DNA from: Streptomyces sp. 8L
Lineage (GTDB): Bacteria > Actinomycetota > Actinomycetes > Streptomycetales > Streptomycetaceae
Assembly: GCF_020176795.1 (NCBI RefSeq)
Contig: NZ_JAIUKE010000019.1
Coordinates: forward strand, 1-35,851
Direction: 5' to 3'
DNA length: 35,851 nt
Every line of letters starts with the position of its first letter. Within the stretch, counting starts at the first letter, position 1. Made by a program: the position numbers and the translations under genes. The notes beneath the pieces are model-generated. The model had not been told where the DNA came from, made no database searches, and saw nothing but the letters and a program-made list of their open reading frames with translations. Below, one piece after another: positions 28,801 to 35,740 of this stretch.

Positions 28801-30636
28801 CGCCACCGCGTCGCGGACGAGTTGCAGTGCGGTGGTCTTGCCTACGCCGGCTGGGCCGATGCCGCCGACGACGAGGCGGTCGGAGCAAGCGAACGCCTTC
28901 GCTAGCCGGCGCTGTCCGGCATCCAGCTCATGGCCCTGGAAGTGGTCAGCTACCTCAGTGAACCGGTCCCCGGCGAGCGCGGGGACCACCACGGTGCGCG
29001 CAGCGTTCAAGACCCGGTCTTCTGCGGCCAAGACCTCACGCGAGGTGTACAGGATGGACTCGCGGCGCCGGTAGATGCTCGTGCCGTCAGTTCGCAGAAG
29101 AGGGGCGAACGGCCGGTGCAGGTCGGGCGGTGTGATGTTCAGCGAACCGTGCCCCAGCACGCGTTCGGTGATTCGCTCGGCGAGCCCGTCGGCGGCTGAG
29201 CTGCGGCCTCGGGTGAGCCGCACGACGTGGCGTCGTGACTCGGCCAGAACGTGCCGCTCGCCCCACACTGCTCGCCCATCGGACACCACGGCAAGGACGT
29301 CCTCAGCGGCCTGCACGACATCGATCTCGGGCACGTCGCCGCTTCCGTCGCCGGGGGCGGACGCCGCTGCCTGCGCCGTACGCAGCAGCGCGTCAACCCG
29401 TTCGCGGCCGACGACGGCGATGGCCTGTCTGCGCCATAACGCCCGCAACTGGGCCAGGGACCGCCTCTTCTTCTTGGCCGGCCTGGTCTCCAGCGTGGCT
29501 CGCTGGATGAGCGCCATCCGGGCCGCAGTCCCCGGCTCCTTGCCGTGCTCGTGACGGTAAGCCTGAAGCAGTTCCTCCAGCCGCCCGCCGATGTCCCGCG
29601 TGCGCTTCGAATGCGGCTCCAGCACACCGCGGTCGAACCCCTTGATTCCCATGACCGGCCGCTTGCCCGGGGTGACCTCACGCTCCTCGGCCTCCAGCCC
29701 GAGCCGCTTGCACACCTTCTCGACCACGACCTGGTTGTAGAACTCCGAGGCGGCAACTCCCATCGCATACAGCAGCTTCCCATCGATCGAGCGCCACTTG
29801 CCGTCGGCCCCGCGGACCTTGTTCGCCACGACCAGGTGATGGTGGAGAAGAGGTTCACCGAGCCGGTTGTCGTAGTGCTTGAAGAGGGAGGCGACGAGTC
29901 CGCCCCGCACGTCCTCCTGGGCGATGCCGTTGATGCCTGTGCGGGTGGCGAGCGCGTGCTCCTCGATCCAGCCGATCGTCTCAAGGACGGCTTCTTCGTC
30001 GCACTCCATCGTGATCCGGCAGACGTCCTCGTCCCCCAGACCGAACAGACCCTTGCCGATCTCCTCCGGAGGACGCAGGACCAGGTCGTATCCGACGACC
30101 GCCTGCTGCTTCGAGGCAGCGTTCGCGCTGATGTAGCGGGCGAGTTCCTCGGCATCTTTGGGAGAGCGGCCGAAGTCCGCCCGGAAGGCGATGGCGCCGG
30201 CCTTGGCGCGCACTTTCTTACGCTCACCAGCGGTGGCTTCCCCTCCCTTGCGGGCTTCGAAGGCGTCGATCTCGTCCTGGATCTTCGCTGCGAGGGGGCC
30301 GGCGGTTTGGTCGTACCGGTAGAAGCGGCGGCCCAGCCGTGTCCGGCGGGTGGCCTGGGCGGGTGAGAGCCCTTCGGCCACGGCTGCCTTGATGATCTCG
30401 TCCGCGTTCGGGTGCAGTCCCTCGCCGTAGAGGGCCTCCATCTGCTCCTCGGACACCGTTCCGGAGACGCCTAGCTCCGCGATCCCGCCGCCGACCCATA
30501 CCCCCGGCGGATTTCCCTCCGCCGTGTAGTAATCACCCAGGTCACGAGTGGGAGAACGGCGTACATCACCGGTGACGGTCTCGCTCATGTAATAGCGATA
30601 GCCATCCCCAGCCGAGAGCTTGTGAATGGTCATCAT
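25813..30636 (-). CDS. MobF/TrwC-family conjugative relaxase with SF1B (RecD/TraI-like) helicase, about 1607 aa
   Basis: Nicks plasmid DNA at oriT, stays bound to the 5' end and unwinds the strand for transfer. Numbered from the upstream GTG (30642): tyrosines in GDGYRYY (15-18) are the nicking candidates; H267-H269 in LLHHHLVVANKV is the metal-binding histidine motif of TrwC-type relaxases. The helicase follows with GPAGVGKTTAL (K602), VIVVDEAGMAG (D690/E691), RLIGDPAQLGSIE, and TTHRAQGITV plus VEATRGSQSNHIYV near 915-960. The last ~600 residues are charged and helical, typical of a protein-contact tail. The usual start is ATG 30636 (MMTIHKLSAG); GTG 30642 has AAGG eight bases upstream. A -10-like box places transcription almost at the start codon. 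The length resembles F TraI (1756 aa). Confidence 0.95.
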   Translation of the reverse strand: MMTIHKLSAGDGYRYYMSETVTGDVRRSPTRDLGDYYTAEGNPPGVWVGGGIAELGVSGTVSEEQMEALYGEGLHPNADEIIKAAVAEGLSPAQATRRTRLGRRFYRYDQTAGPLAAKIQDEIDAFEARKGGEATAGERKKVRAKAGAIAFRADFGRSPKDAEELARYISANAASKQQAVVGYDLVLRPPEEIGKGLFGLGDEDVCRITMECDEEAVLETIGWIEEHALATRTGINGIAQEDVRGGLVASLFKHYDNRLGEPLLHHHLVVANKVRGADGKWRSIDGKLLYAMGVAASEFYNQVVVEKVCKRLGLEAEEREVTPGKRPVMGIKGFDRGVLEPHSKRTRDIGGRLEELLQAYRHEHGKEPGTAARMALIQRATLETRPAKKKRRSLAQLRALWRRQAIAVVGRERVDALLRTAQAAASAPGDGSGDVPEIDVVQAAEDVLAVVSDGRAVWGERHVLAESRRHVVRLTRGRSSAADGLAERITERVLGHGSLNITPPDLHRPFAPLLRTDGTSIYRRRESILYTSREVLAAEDRVLNAARTVVVPALAGDRFTEVADHFQGHELDAGQRRLAKAFACSDRLVVGGIGPAGVGKTTALQLVRDAVAAGGGRLIPLAPSSRAMKVIEADLDTTAYTLHGWLAQRDQLTEGSIVHRVLKRRSNKRRKTVSEEYSLRPGDVIVVDEAGMAGTRNLARVVAEAESAGALVRLIGDPAQLGSIESGGLLRQLARTVGVVELGELHRFQTEGEGAATLVLRNGDPADAWSWYLDQGRVVGGSHEEMLDAVFAGWQRDTEAGLKALMMADDTEMVRELNLRAQAFQLASGRLDLSRTTRLRDELHAAVGDVIVTRKNQRKLSLLGGRDYVKNGDQWLIERIDPRGHVHVRHTGHGGRIVLQRGYLRRNAELGYAYTTHRAQGITVAAAHGLISARTSREAAYVEATRGSQSNHIYVVTDDAQNMRDVLDTVALSSQASISAHEMIEAEQERAYSISQLVAEYTDVYAHATNQRLQNVTRRVLGPEAEMFIAADAWEVAERSLRAAEAEGWDLGQLIRVAFDERSFADAEDPAAVLAWRIDYRVEAGQRAADRAARKEAQPGGSRPLKTLSKEQILRLLELAEQHRRTALEELLRADAAVDSQPRPVVANGLPHPAWPDRTRGQLTGAQLAAAITQERARIRRAEHEGDHETERAATAEHALLRREQKLRRAMPTSERMREDWQREPGAGIGRTPRQPVAATRAERTANLRRQDIARERLKRAQLIATKIGVEQRLREELPHGPAPVLDNSGHLPDWIAPSGAVRDMDTPEGWRQHLVERRFVLSERLEQMGLALAESPPPWARVLGPVPAEGTGLREQWECVAAVADVWRIRHALADDIPGIGEQPTDPRDAHAWSIFQERIAEVGRRARASAAARHRPDEPSSGMRIAARTAENFQYRLLDAHVSEPADREAVSAAAAAFAELALRRALEGQEPVEEWVEQIPSPDSEDTGQQEQWQQLVAALATYRMLNQIDTDEPLGETPDEVEGREQWSELYETLTLFQRSRIQQRLEEVRAHRDAERARSGLASVTPGVPAAEAVRRRRAESTQDEQNHHRRRGPNPGSRRAP

Positions 30637-30644
30637 GCACACCC

Positions 30645-30672
30645 AGAATACCTTGTGTCATTGTGAATGCAA
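30645..30672 (-). promoter_or_regulatory. Probable relaxase promoter, possibly leaderless
   Basis: On the minus strand TTGCAT (30667-30672) and TATTCT (30645-30650) are 16 bases apart. The predicted start point near 30638 is within a few bases of the start codon, which would explain why the ribosome binding site is weak. TTGTG occurs twice inside the spacer region (30653-30657, 30661-30665), a possible operator for self-regulation by the relaxosome. Confidence 0.4.
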
Positions 30673-30682
30673 GAGCTTTGAA

Positions 30683-30767
30683 CGCGAAGAAGGGGGTGCA
30701 GGTGTGGGGAGTTGGCGAGCGAGGAACGAGTCGAGCCCACGAGCCGACCTGCACCCCCTTCTTCGCG
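30683..30767. repeat. Long perfect inverted repeat, candidate oriT cruciform
   Basis: Arms at 30683-30703 and 30747-30767 are perfectly complementary over 21 bp, with a 43-base loop. Inside the loop, GTGGG (30704-30708) pairs with CCCAC (30736-30740), extending the structure. The right arm ends in CTTCGCG, which also pairs with CGCGAAG at 30771-30777 across a GAC spacer, giving an alternative fold. It lies about 45 bases from the start of the MobF relaxase gene, where oriT of such plasmids is often found. Confidence 0.55.
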
Positions 30768-30786
30768 GACCGCGAAGCGCTCACGG

Positions 30787-30826
30787 TTTTCCGCAGGGCC
30801 GCTCTCCCGAGCGGGCCTGCGGAAAA
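30787..30826. repeat. Second hairpin next to the candidate oriT
   Basis: Arms 30787-30804 and 30809-30826 pair over 18 positions with one mismatch and a four-base loop TCCC. The outer ends are TTTT and AAAA. It could be a relaxase or accessory-protein recognition hairpin, or a bidirectional terminator isolating the two divergent operons. Confidence 0.5.
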
Positions 30827-30839
30827 CCCGCAGTTCACG

Positions 30840-30848
30840 TTATCCACA
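30840..30848 (+). promoter_or_regulatory. DnaA-box-like nonamer TTATCCACA
   Basis: A perfect match to the classical bacterial DnaA box, 14 bases after the second hairpin. It is a single copy, so it is weak evidence for a replication origin; it may instead belong to the transfer region. Confidence 0.35.
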
Positions 30849-30870
30849 GGCAAGATCAAATGATTCAGAT

Positions 30871-30888
30871 TGCCTCTGAATGCCTCTG
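30871..30888 (+). repeat. Direct repeat TGCCTCTG with 10-base period
   Basis: TGCCTCTG occurs at 30871-30878 and 30881-30888, about one helical turn apart, roughly 100 bases before the divergent two-gene operon. It may be a protein-binding site (relaxosome accessory protein or regulator). Confidence 0.35.
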
Positions 30889-30987
30889 GCTAGGTCATTC
30901 CGAGAAGGTTCCCAATTCACCATGCGAGGAGTCTGGATTCATCGGTCACAATGGGCCAGAACCCATCGTTCAGGGGAGGCGAGTTGG

Positions 30988-31515
30988 ATGGCTCAACGGA
31001 GTCCGCGGAAATCGGCGCGGGAGGTCGACGCGCGTGAGCGAGTACGTGCGCGCCGAGCGGCGCACTGGGAGCGAGAGCGTCGGCTGGAGGACCTGGCCAC
31101 CGACTACGAACTGGCAGCGCAAGAGATCGAGAACGTCACCGCAGCGGCCGACGAGAAGATTGCCGCGTACGCCGCCCGGCTGCACAGTCAGGCCAGCGCC
31201 GCGAAAGAGGAGCTGCGAGGCAGACAGGCCCGGAGCGTCGACCAGATGCTCCAGCTCGACGGCATCCGTTCCGTCGGTGACCGACTCGGCGAGTCCGTGG
31301 AAACTGTCCGCAAGATCGCTGCCGTCGAGTCCGCCAGAACGGGGGAAGCCTCCGCGCCGGATCACGGCTCCGCACCACCCCCGGCCGGCGCATACGGGAC
31401 GCCGACCGGCCAGCCTGTTACCACCTCGGGCACGGCCGCGAGTGCACCGCACGGGCAGACGTCGTCCGAGCCGGCCAAGGAACGCGCGGCCTGGACGCGA
31501 GAGGAGAAGAGATGA
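30988..31515 (+). CDS. 175-aa coiled-coil protein with possible HTH, divergent from the relaxase
   Basis: The ATG at 30988 follows GGAGG (30975-30979) with an 8-base spacer. It starts with a basic segment (MAQRSPRKSAREVDARERVR), then a long charged coiled coil (LEDLATDYELAAQEIENVTAA...). Next comes RSVDQMLQLDGIRSVGDRL followed by GESVETVRKIAA, a helix-turn-helix-like block, and a disordered P/T/S/A tail. The family is not recognised. Its place directly across the palindromic region from the relaxase suggests a relaxosome accessory or regulatory DNA-binding protein. The stop overlaps the next gene as ATGA. Confidence 0.75.
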   Translation: MAQRSPRKSAREVDARERVRARRAAHWERERRLEDLATDYELAAQEIENVTAAADEKIAAYAARLHSQASAAKEELRGRQARSVDQMLQLDGIRSVGDRLGESVETVRKIAAVESARTGEASAPDHGSAPPPAGAYGTPTGQPVTTSGTAASAPHGQTSSEPAKERAAWTREEKR

Positions 31516-31892
31516 CCCCCAGCGGGATGGCGGAACGGCCGATCGAGGCCCTCAGCCCCGAGTGGATCGGACTCATGATGGAGGTAGAGGACGAAGGAGG
31601 AACGACGGTCGGTTTTCGTCTCGGTCGCTACGAGAGAACAGCCGTCGACGGCAAACCCATGTGGCGCCTCTTCAGTGATCAGCCCGCCTGGAGTGTCACC
31701 CTGTATGCGGGGACCAAGCTTCGCTGTGTACTCCCGGCACCCACCGTAGGCAGCCAGATCGTTGCCTACCCGCAGCGCCTGGCACCGGACGCTCGCCCCG
31801 CACCGCAAGTCTCCCAGTACCCCGTCTCAGCTCCGCCGAGGCCGGCTGTTCGGAGCCCGCAGTCCTGGGTGAACGAGCCGCCTCGCCGTTAG
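31512..31892 (+). CDS. Hypothetical 126-aa protein, second gene of the divergent operon
   Basis: The ATG at 31512 sits in a 4-base overlap with the previous stop (ATGA), so translation is probably coupled. The N-terminal ~80 residues form a beta-rich domain (PEWIGLMMEVEDEGGTTVGF, then WRLFSDQPAWSVTLYAG, then GSQIVAYPQRL) and the C-terminus is Pro/Ser-rich and disordered. I recognise no family. It ends just before a strong bidirectional terminator. Confidence 0.75.
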   Translation: MTPSGMAERPIEALSPEWIGLMMEVEDEGGTTVGFRLGRYERTAVDGKPMWRLFSDQPAWSVTLYAGTKLRCVLPAPTVGSQIVAYPQRLAPDARPAPQVSQYPVSAPPRPAVRSPQSWVNEPPRR

Positions 31893-31923
31893 AGGGGGTC
31901 AGCACAGTCGGAGAACAGCAAGA

Positions 31924-31974
31924 AGCCGTGGCCCCTGCACCGACATCCTCTTCGTAGGTGCAGGGGCCACGGCT
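31924..31974. terminator. Bidirectional terminator between convergent genes
   Basis: Arms at 31924-31941 and 31957-31974 are perfectly complementary over 18 bp with a 15-base loop. They lie between the stop of the plus-strand operon (31892) and the stop of the minus-strand gene (31995), the expected place for a shared terminator. Confidence 0.75.
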
Positions 31975-31994
31975 CTGCGCCAGGCTGCGGCCGG

Positions 31995-32276
31995 TCAATC
32001 GTCCTCGTCGTGCACTTGGACCGTCACGTTGCTGGCGTAGGCGGTCTGCTCCAGGTCTTCCGCGTACTCCGCGAGACTCTTGCCGTAGCGCCGGTAGGCG
32101 GAGGTGCTCAGTGTGATCAGGGACTCGGGGAAGGTGACCACGACTGCGGTGATCTCGGTCCGCAGTTCATAGCCTGACAGGGGAAGCACGAAGCTGCCGC
32201 CCGCGACGGGTTGCACGTCCGTCGGCGCCATATCGAAGTGGATCTCGGCACCCTCGATGATCAAAGTGGCTCTCAT
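31995..32276 (-). CDS. Hypothetical 93-aa protein
   Basis: The ATG at 32276 follows GAGGAG (32283-32288) with a 6-base spacer. It starts MRATLIIEGAEIHFDM, is beta-strand rich in the first two thirds (FVLPLSGYELRTEITAVVV), and ends in an acidic tail VHDEDD. I do not recognise it. It reads away from the next minus-strand gene with 182 bases between them, which suggests its own promoter. The first residues resemble the MRVTIV opening of the gene at 34979 only superficially. Confidence 0.7.
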   Translation of the reverse strand: MRATLIIEGAEIHFDMAPTDVQPVAGGSFVLPLSGYELRTEITAVVVTFPESLITLSTSAYRRYGKSLAEYAEDLEQTAYASNVTVQVHDEDD

Positions 32277-32458
32277 GGATGACTCCTCGTTGTGTGTTCT
32301 CGGCGCGGCCCGCGAAGCCGGTGCCGGTCGGGCTTACCGCCCCTCGGGAGGCTCAAAGCCGTGCCTGCCGGTATCCGTCAGTCGGCATGAGTCGCTGTTG
32401 CGTGCCGTTTCTCCGTTCGTCTTGGCGGCCGGGGTGCGTGCCAGGCCGGCTGTCTCGG

Positions 32459-32995
32459 TTAGCGGCGGTCACTTATGGCGCCCCGGGGCGTGCGGGGCAC
32501 GCGGGCAACGGGTGCCGCGCCTGGGTGGGGCGTTGGCCCGGCGGCGACGGCAGGCGCCTGCTTGGGCCGTTCTGGTGCGCTGCCCCGTACAGGGGGATCG
32601 TCGTAGCGCGTGAGGATTCGGGCGATGGCAGCAGACGCGTTGCGGTCCTTGGAGTGCAGGTCGCGCTCCCAGAACTCGTACGGCATGCCGCGCCGCCGCT
32701 CGAACTCGCCCATGTACCCGAGGTCTCCCCACTCAGCGCCGTCCGGGGAGTTCGACAGGCACGTCCAGCCGTAGCCGTTCAGGTTCTCGGGGCAGATCTC
32801 TGTGACGACCAGGTGACCCCACGGCGAGTGGTAGACGACGCATGGCGCCTGTTCGGCCGGGAGGCGGGTTTCACGGGGGGTGAGGGAGCGCAGCACGCTC
32901 GCGGCGGGGTAGAAGGCGTGGCCGCGCAGGGTGCGCTGCGACTCGAACAGTGGCATGTCGGAGAGGGGGTGGAACTTGGGGATGCGCGCTCGCAT
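32459..32995 (-). CDS. Hypothetical 178-aa protein
   Basis: The ATG at 32995 follows GGGAG (33004-33008) with an 8-base spacer; the upstream in-frame extension to 33274 is P/R-rich and crosses a hairpin, so it is rejected. The protein starts MRARIPKFHPLSDMPLF and has a compact middle with many aromatic residues (VVYHSPWGHLVVTEICPENL, GYGWTCLSNSP, GYMGEFERRRG, PYEFWERDLHSKDRNA). The C-terminal ~45 residues are disordered and P/R-rich. No family is recognised. Spacing to neighbours and the hairpin upstream suggest an independent transcription unit. Confidence 0.7.
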   Translation of the reverse strand: MRARIPKFHPLSDMPLFESQRTLRGHAFYPAASVLRSLTPRETRLPAEQAPCVVYHSPWGHLVVTEICPENLNGYGWTCLSNSPDGAEWGDLGYMGEFERRRGMPYEFWERDLHSKDRNASAAIARILTRYDDPPVRGSAPERPKQAPAVAAGPTPHPGAAPVARVPRTPRGAISDRR

Positions 32996-33015
32996 GGGAT
33001 GTGCTCCCTTCGCCG

Positions 33016-33049
33016 CCGGGCCCCCGGGGCGTGTGTCCCCGGGGCCCGG
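33016..33049 (-). terminator. Probable terminator of the 364-aa gene
   Basis: GC-only arms 33016-33029 and 33037-33049 form a 13-bp stem with one bulged C and a 7-base loop. It lies about 107 bases after the stop of the gene ending at 33156 and just before the ribosome binding site of the next gene. Confidence 0.5.
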
Positions 33050-33155
33050 GTGGGCATGGTCAGTAGCGGTGGGGATGGGATGAGGCCATTGCTGGCGGCC
33101 AGATCCTCGGGGGCGGGCCAGGGGGCCGCGCCACTCGGAGCCGCCCGGCTGCGGG

Positions 33156-34250
33156 TCAGGCGAGGGACAGACCGGCCGCGGTAAGGGCGTCAGCCGCGCC
33201 CGATGGGCCATTGCCGCGCGCGGTGCCGACGATGCGGGGTCGGTCGGTCTCGTCCCATACGTTCCACCGATCACCGCCCAGTTGCGGGGTCCAGGTCAGA
33301 ACCAGGAGGCGGGTCGAGTTGGTGGAGCACCACGACCAGCGTCCCATTTGCTTGAACTCCAGCCCGACAACAGGCGGGATCTCCGGCAAGGGCCCGAACC
33401 GGCGCTCTGTCACAGCCAGGTGCTCGCGGGTGGGGACGATCGTCGCGCGGGCGAGGGGGGTGGCGGCGTGTCCGTCGGGCAGCATCGGCGCCCACGCCGC
33501 CCACTGTTCCGCCTCGCTCTCGCTGACGCAGTGGGCCGTCCATTGTTCGTCGGGCGCGAGTTGGAACCCGCACTGCTTCAGGTGCCATCCGGCGGCCCGA
33601 AGCAGTCCCGCTGTCATAGCGCCGGATGTGAGCGATCCCAGATAGAAGCCGTTCGGGTTGTTCTCCCGGCCAGCCGCACCTCGTTCGGTCAGCGGCTCCT
33701 GGTCGACCTCGTTCCCGCGTGCGTCGTACAGGCACAGCGACGCTCCGCCCCCGGCGAGCGGGTAGGCCAGCCGGATTTCCGCCTTGACAGGCCGTTCGTC
33801 CTCCTCGCTCCTGCGGACGCGCTCCAAGTGCTCGGCCTCAGCCGCGTCGGAGTGCACGTGGGATTGCTCTGCGGCCCGTTCGGTGGCGATCGGGGGTGCC
33901 CCTGGACGGTCGGCCGTTGTGCTGTCCGCCGCGCGCTCCCGTTCGGCGGCAACAGCGCTGAGCGCGTATGCGACGGCGCCCCTCCGGCTCGTGCTGCGGC
34001 TGCCGCGCTGTCGCCGCTTGCCGTCGACTTCGCGCACCATCCAGAAGAGCATGCCGTGCTCGGGAACCTCAAACGCCGCATAGGTCCGCTGGGGGAACCG
34101 TTGTCCGTTGATGGTCTCGCCCGGGAGCGTGAACAGCCAGCCGTCAACGCCGTACTCGCCGCCCTCCGGCCGCATGCCGTTGGTGGAGGTGTAGCGGGTG
34201 TAGGACTGCCGATGGGCTTGCCGAAGGATGCTGGGGGACGTGGTGGTCAT
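33156..34250 (-). CDS. Hypothetical 364-aa protein
   Basis: The ATG at 34250 (MTTTSPSILRQAHRQSYTRY) has GGAAG about ten bases upstream; the longer frame to 34334 runs into a terminator hairpin. The N-terminal ~85 residues form a folded domain with GYGVDGWLFTLPGETINGQR and GMLFWMVREVDG. A charged helical linker with E/R/A follows (about 90-160). A beta-rich C-terminal half comes next (RLAYPLAGGGASLCLYDARG, GFYLGSLTSGAMTAGLLRAAGWHLKQCGF, LEFKQMGRWSWCSTNSTRLL). No family is recognised, and there is no signal peptide or membrane helix. It is the largest member of the minus-strand orphan array. Confidence 0.75.
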   Translation of the reverse strand: MTTTSPSILRQAHRQSYTRYTSTNGMRPEGGEYGVDGWLFTLPGETINGQRFPQRTYAAFEVPEHGMLFWMVREVDGKRRQRGSRSTSRRGAVAYALSAVAAERERAADSTTADRPGAPPIATERAAEQSHVHSDAAEAEHLERVRRSEEDERPVKAEIRLAYPLAGGGASLCLYDARGNEVDQEPLTERGAAGRENNPNGFYLGSLTSGAMTAGLLRAAGWHLKQCGFQLAPDEQWTAHCVSESEAEQWAAWAPMLPDGHAATPLARATIVPTREHLAVTERRFGPLPEIPPVVGLEFKQMGRWSWCSTNSTRLLVLTWTPQLGGDRWNVWDETDRPRIVGTARGNGPSGAADALTAAGLSLA

Positions 34251-34309
34251 GACTGAAAGTCTTCCTCTCGCTGGGGGCTCGGTCGTTTGAACCGGGGGCT
34301 CGCCGGTCG

Positions 34310-34351
34310 GCGACCGCGTCCCGACCACTTCCATGGCCGGGACGCGGTCGC
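34310..34351 (-). terminator. Strong hairpin terminator of the 205-aa gene
   Basis: Arms 34310-34323 and 34338-34351 are perfectly complementary over 14 bp with a 14-base loop. They lie 10 bases after the stop of the gene ending at 34362 and about 60 bases before the next start. Confidence 0.7.
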
Positions 34352-34361
34352 ACAGAGCGAG

Positions 34362-34979
34362 TCAGTCGCCCTTACGGAGTTCGCGGATGCTGTAAGCGAC
34401 GCGAGCGGCAATGTCGCTCAGACGGCTGCTGGGCCACACATCGGCGACTTCGGTCCGGAAAGCCTTGGGGAGGGTTTCGATGTACAGCGCTCCGATGTCA
34501 GAGACACCGAGGGTGTATGCGACGTACTCGCCGTCTGCCTGGAGGTAGGCGCGCACGCCCCACGAGCCTGATTCTGCGAACCACTCCTTTCCGAGGCGAT
34601 CGGCGGCGGCGCGGCCGATGTCGGAGACGGCGAAGGGATACTCAGTGCCGGGCTCGGGGTGGTAGTGGCCCTCTTCGGCACGCGAGAGAAAGGCGACGTA
34701 CGCCTTCTCGTAGGCCACGATGGCGTCCAGGGCGACACTGCTCGCGGTCCGGCGGTACTTGCGTCGGCGGGCAACCTGGGCGAAGCACACAGCGAGGATG
34801 GCCTCCTCCATCCGTTGGGTGGTGTCGGCCCAGGCCGCGACGTGGTTACGGCTCGCCGCGTACTGCCTCATCATGGTGAGGCGGGTAGCAAGCAGAGGGG
34901 CCACGCGTGTGGGGGCGGTGGAGTATCCGCCGAGCGCGGCTCGCGCCTCGGGGGCGTGCGGGACGATGGTGACACGCAT
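34362..34979 (-). CDS. Hypothetical 205-aa protein
   Basis: The ATG at 34979 (MRVTIVPHAPEARAALGGYS) follows GAAAGGA with a spacer of about 9. The protein is mixed alpha/beta, with a helical stretch (WADTTQRMEEAILAVCFAQ, RRKYRRTASS) and a C-terminal part with SDIGRAAADRLG, WGVRAYLQADGEYVAY and SDIGALYIETLP. The SDIG tetrapeptide occurs twice. No family is recognised. The in-frame extension to 35270 overlaps a hairpin and the neighbouring gene and is rejected. It is flanked by its own terminator, so it is probably monocistronic. Confidence 0.7.
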   Translation of the reverse strand: MRVTIVPHAPEARAALGGYSTAPTRVAPLLATRLTMMRQYAASRNHVAAWADTTQRMEEAILAVCFAQVARRRKYRRTASSVALDAIVAYEKAYVAFLSRAEEGHYHPEPGTEYPFAVSDIGRAAADRLGKEWFAESGSWGVRAYLQADGEYVAYTLGVSDIGALYIETLPKAFRTEVADVWPSSRLSDIAARVAYSIRELRKGD

Positions 34980-35124
34980 GATTGGGTCCTTTCGAAGCGG
35001 GCCGGTTGTTCCTCGGCCGGGAGCTGTCGGGCGCGCAGGGGCGCCTTGGAGGTCGGTTACGGGATTGGGTGCGCAGCGGAGCGGTTCGCCCGGCTCGTGC
35101 GTCCGGCGACGCTGACGAGCGGGC

Positions 35125-35153
35125 CCGGGATCGGGTGCGATCACGCATCCCGG
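35125..35153 (-). terminator. Hairpin after the 89-aa gene
   Basis: Arms CCGGGAT (35125-35131) and ATCCCGG (35147-35153) pair, with an inner TGCG/CGCA (35136-35139, 35144-35147) offering an alternative pairing. It lies about 50 bases after the stop of the gene ending at 35201. Confidence 0.5.
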
Positions 35154-35200
35154 CGGTTGGGGGGCCCGGCTCGCAGCTGACGGCTGGAGCGGGGTGCTGC

Positions 35201-35470
35201 TCAGCCCATGTCCAGAGGCTTGTAGGGCTCGCTCCGCGCCCAGTCCTCCGTGATGTCGGAGCCGCCGCACACGACGTTGATCGTGTAGCCGTACGGGTGG
35301 ATCACGCCGGACTCGCGTGCTGTCTCTTCGCCGTGTTCCTCGATGTCACGCTTGACAGCGGTGGCCAGTGCGGCCCAGGCGTCGTGGTAGTCGTCGTACT
35401 GCTCGATATCGCCGGTCTCGCACACCACCCGGAACTCTGTCTGCTCGATGTCTTCGGTGTCCTCGGTCAA
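35201..35470 (-). CDS. Hypothetical acidic 89-aa protein
   Basis: The frame is open to ATG 35527, but the best signal is GAGGAG (35477-35482) six bases before TTG 35470. Codons upstream of that TTG lose the G/C third-position bias, so TTG 35470 is chosen. The product is acidic: TEDTEDIEQTEFRVV, then a helix (YHDAWAALATAVKRDIEEHG), GYTINVVCGG and PYKPLDMG at the end. No family is recognised; small size and charge would suit a DNA-mimic or regulatory protein but nothing proves it. Confidence 0.65.
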   Translation of the reverse strand: MTEDTEDIEQTEFRVVCETGDIEQYDDYHDAWAALATAVKRDIEEHGEETARESGVIHPYGYTINVVCGGSDITEDWARSEPYKPLDMG

Positions 35471-35532
35471 GGTGATCTCCTCGATGGATCGTGGGTTCCG
35501 GGGTCTTGCCCTAACCCCTTCCGACATAGGTA

Positions 35533-35561
35533 AATCTATCTTTTTCGATTGTGGCGGTCAA
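35533..35561 (-). promoter_or_regulatory. Sigma-70-like promoter for the 89-aa gene
   Basis: On the minus strand TTGACC (35556-35561) and TAGATT (35533-35538) are separated by 17 bases, in an unusually AT-rich patch. Transcription would begin near 35526, giving a leader of about 55 bases before TTG 35470. Confidence 0.55.
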
Positions 35562-35740
35562 CGCGATATACCGGCCCAACAGGCATGAATTGCTGAAGGT
35601 TTCATCCCGGCGCAGCTGGGTTGGGAGGTGCAGAATCTCGCGAAGTCGCACACGGGTACGACGTCCAGCCGCCCCCGGTCCGGTGCCGTTGGATGGCCCC
35701 CTCCCATCCCGGCAAAGAAAAAGCGGGGGCCCGAACGGAA

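Noticed and set aside
30840..30848. Replication origin based on the TTATCCACA nonamer
   Set aside because: Only one box, no iterons and no replication-initiator gene in the window; kept only as a site inside the candidate transfer region.
33156..34334. Longer start (34334) for the 364-aa gene
   Set aside because: The added residues run through a 14-bp terminator hairpin and are low-complexity; ATG 34250 is the sensible start.
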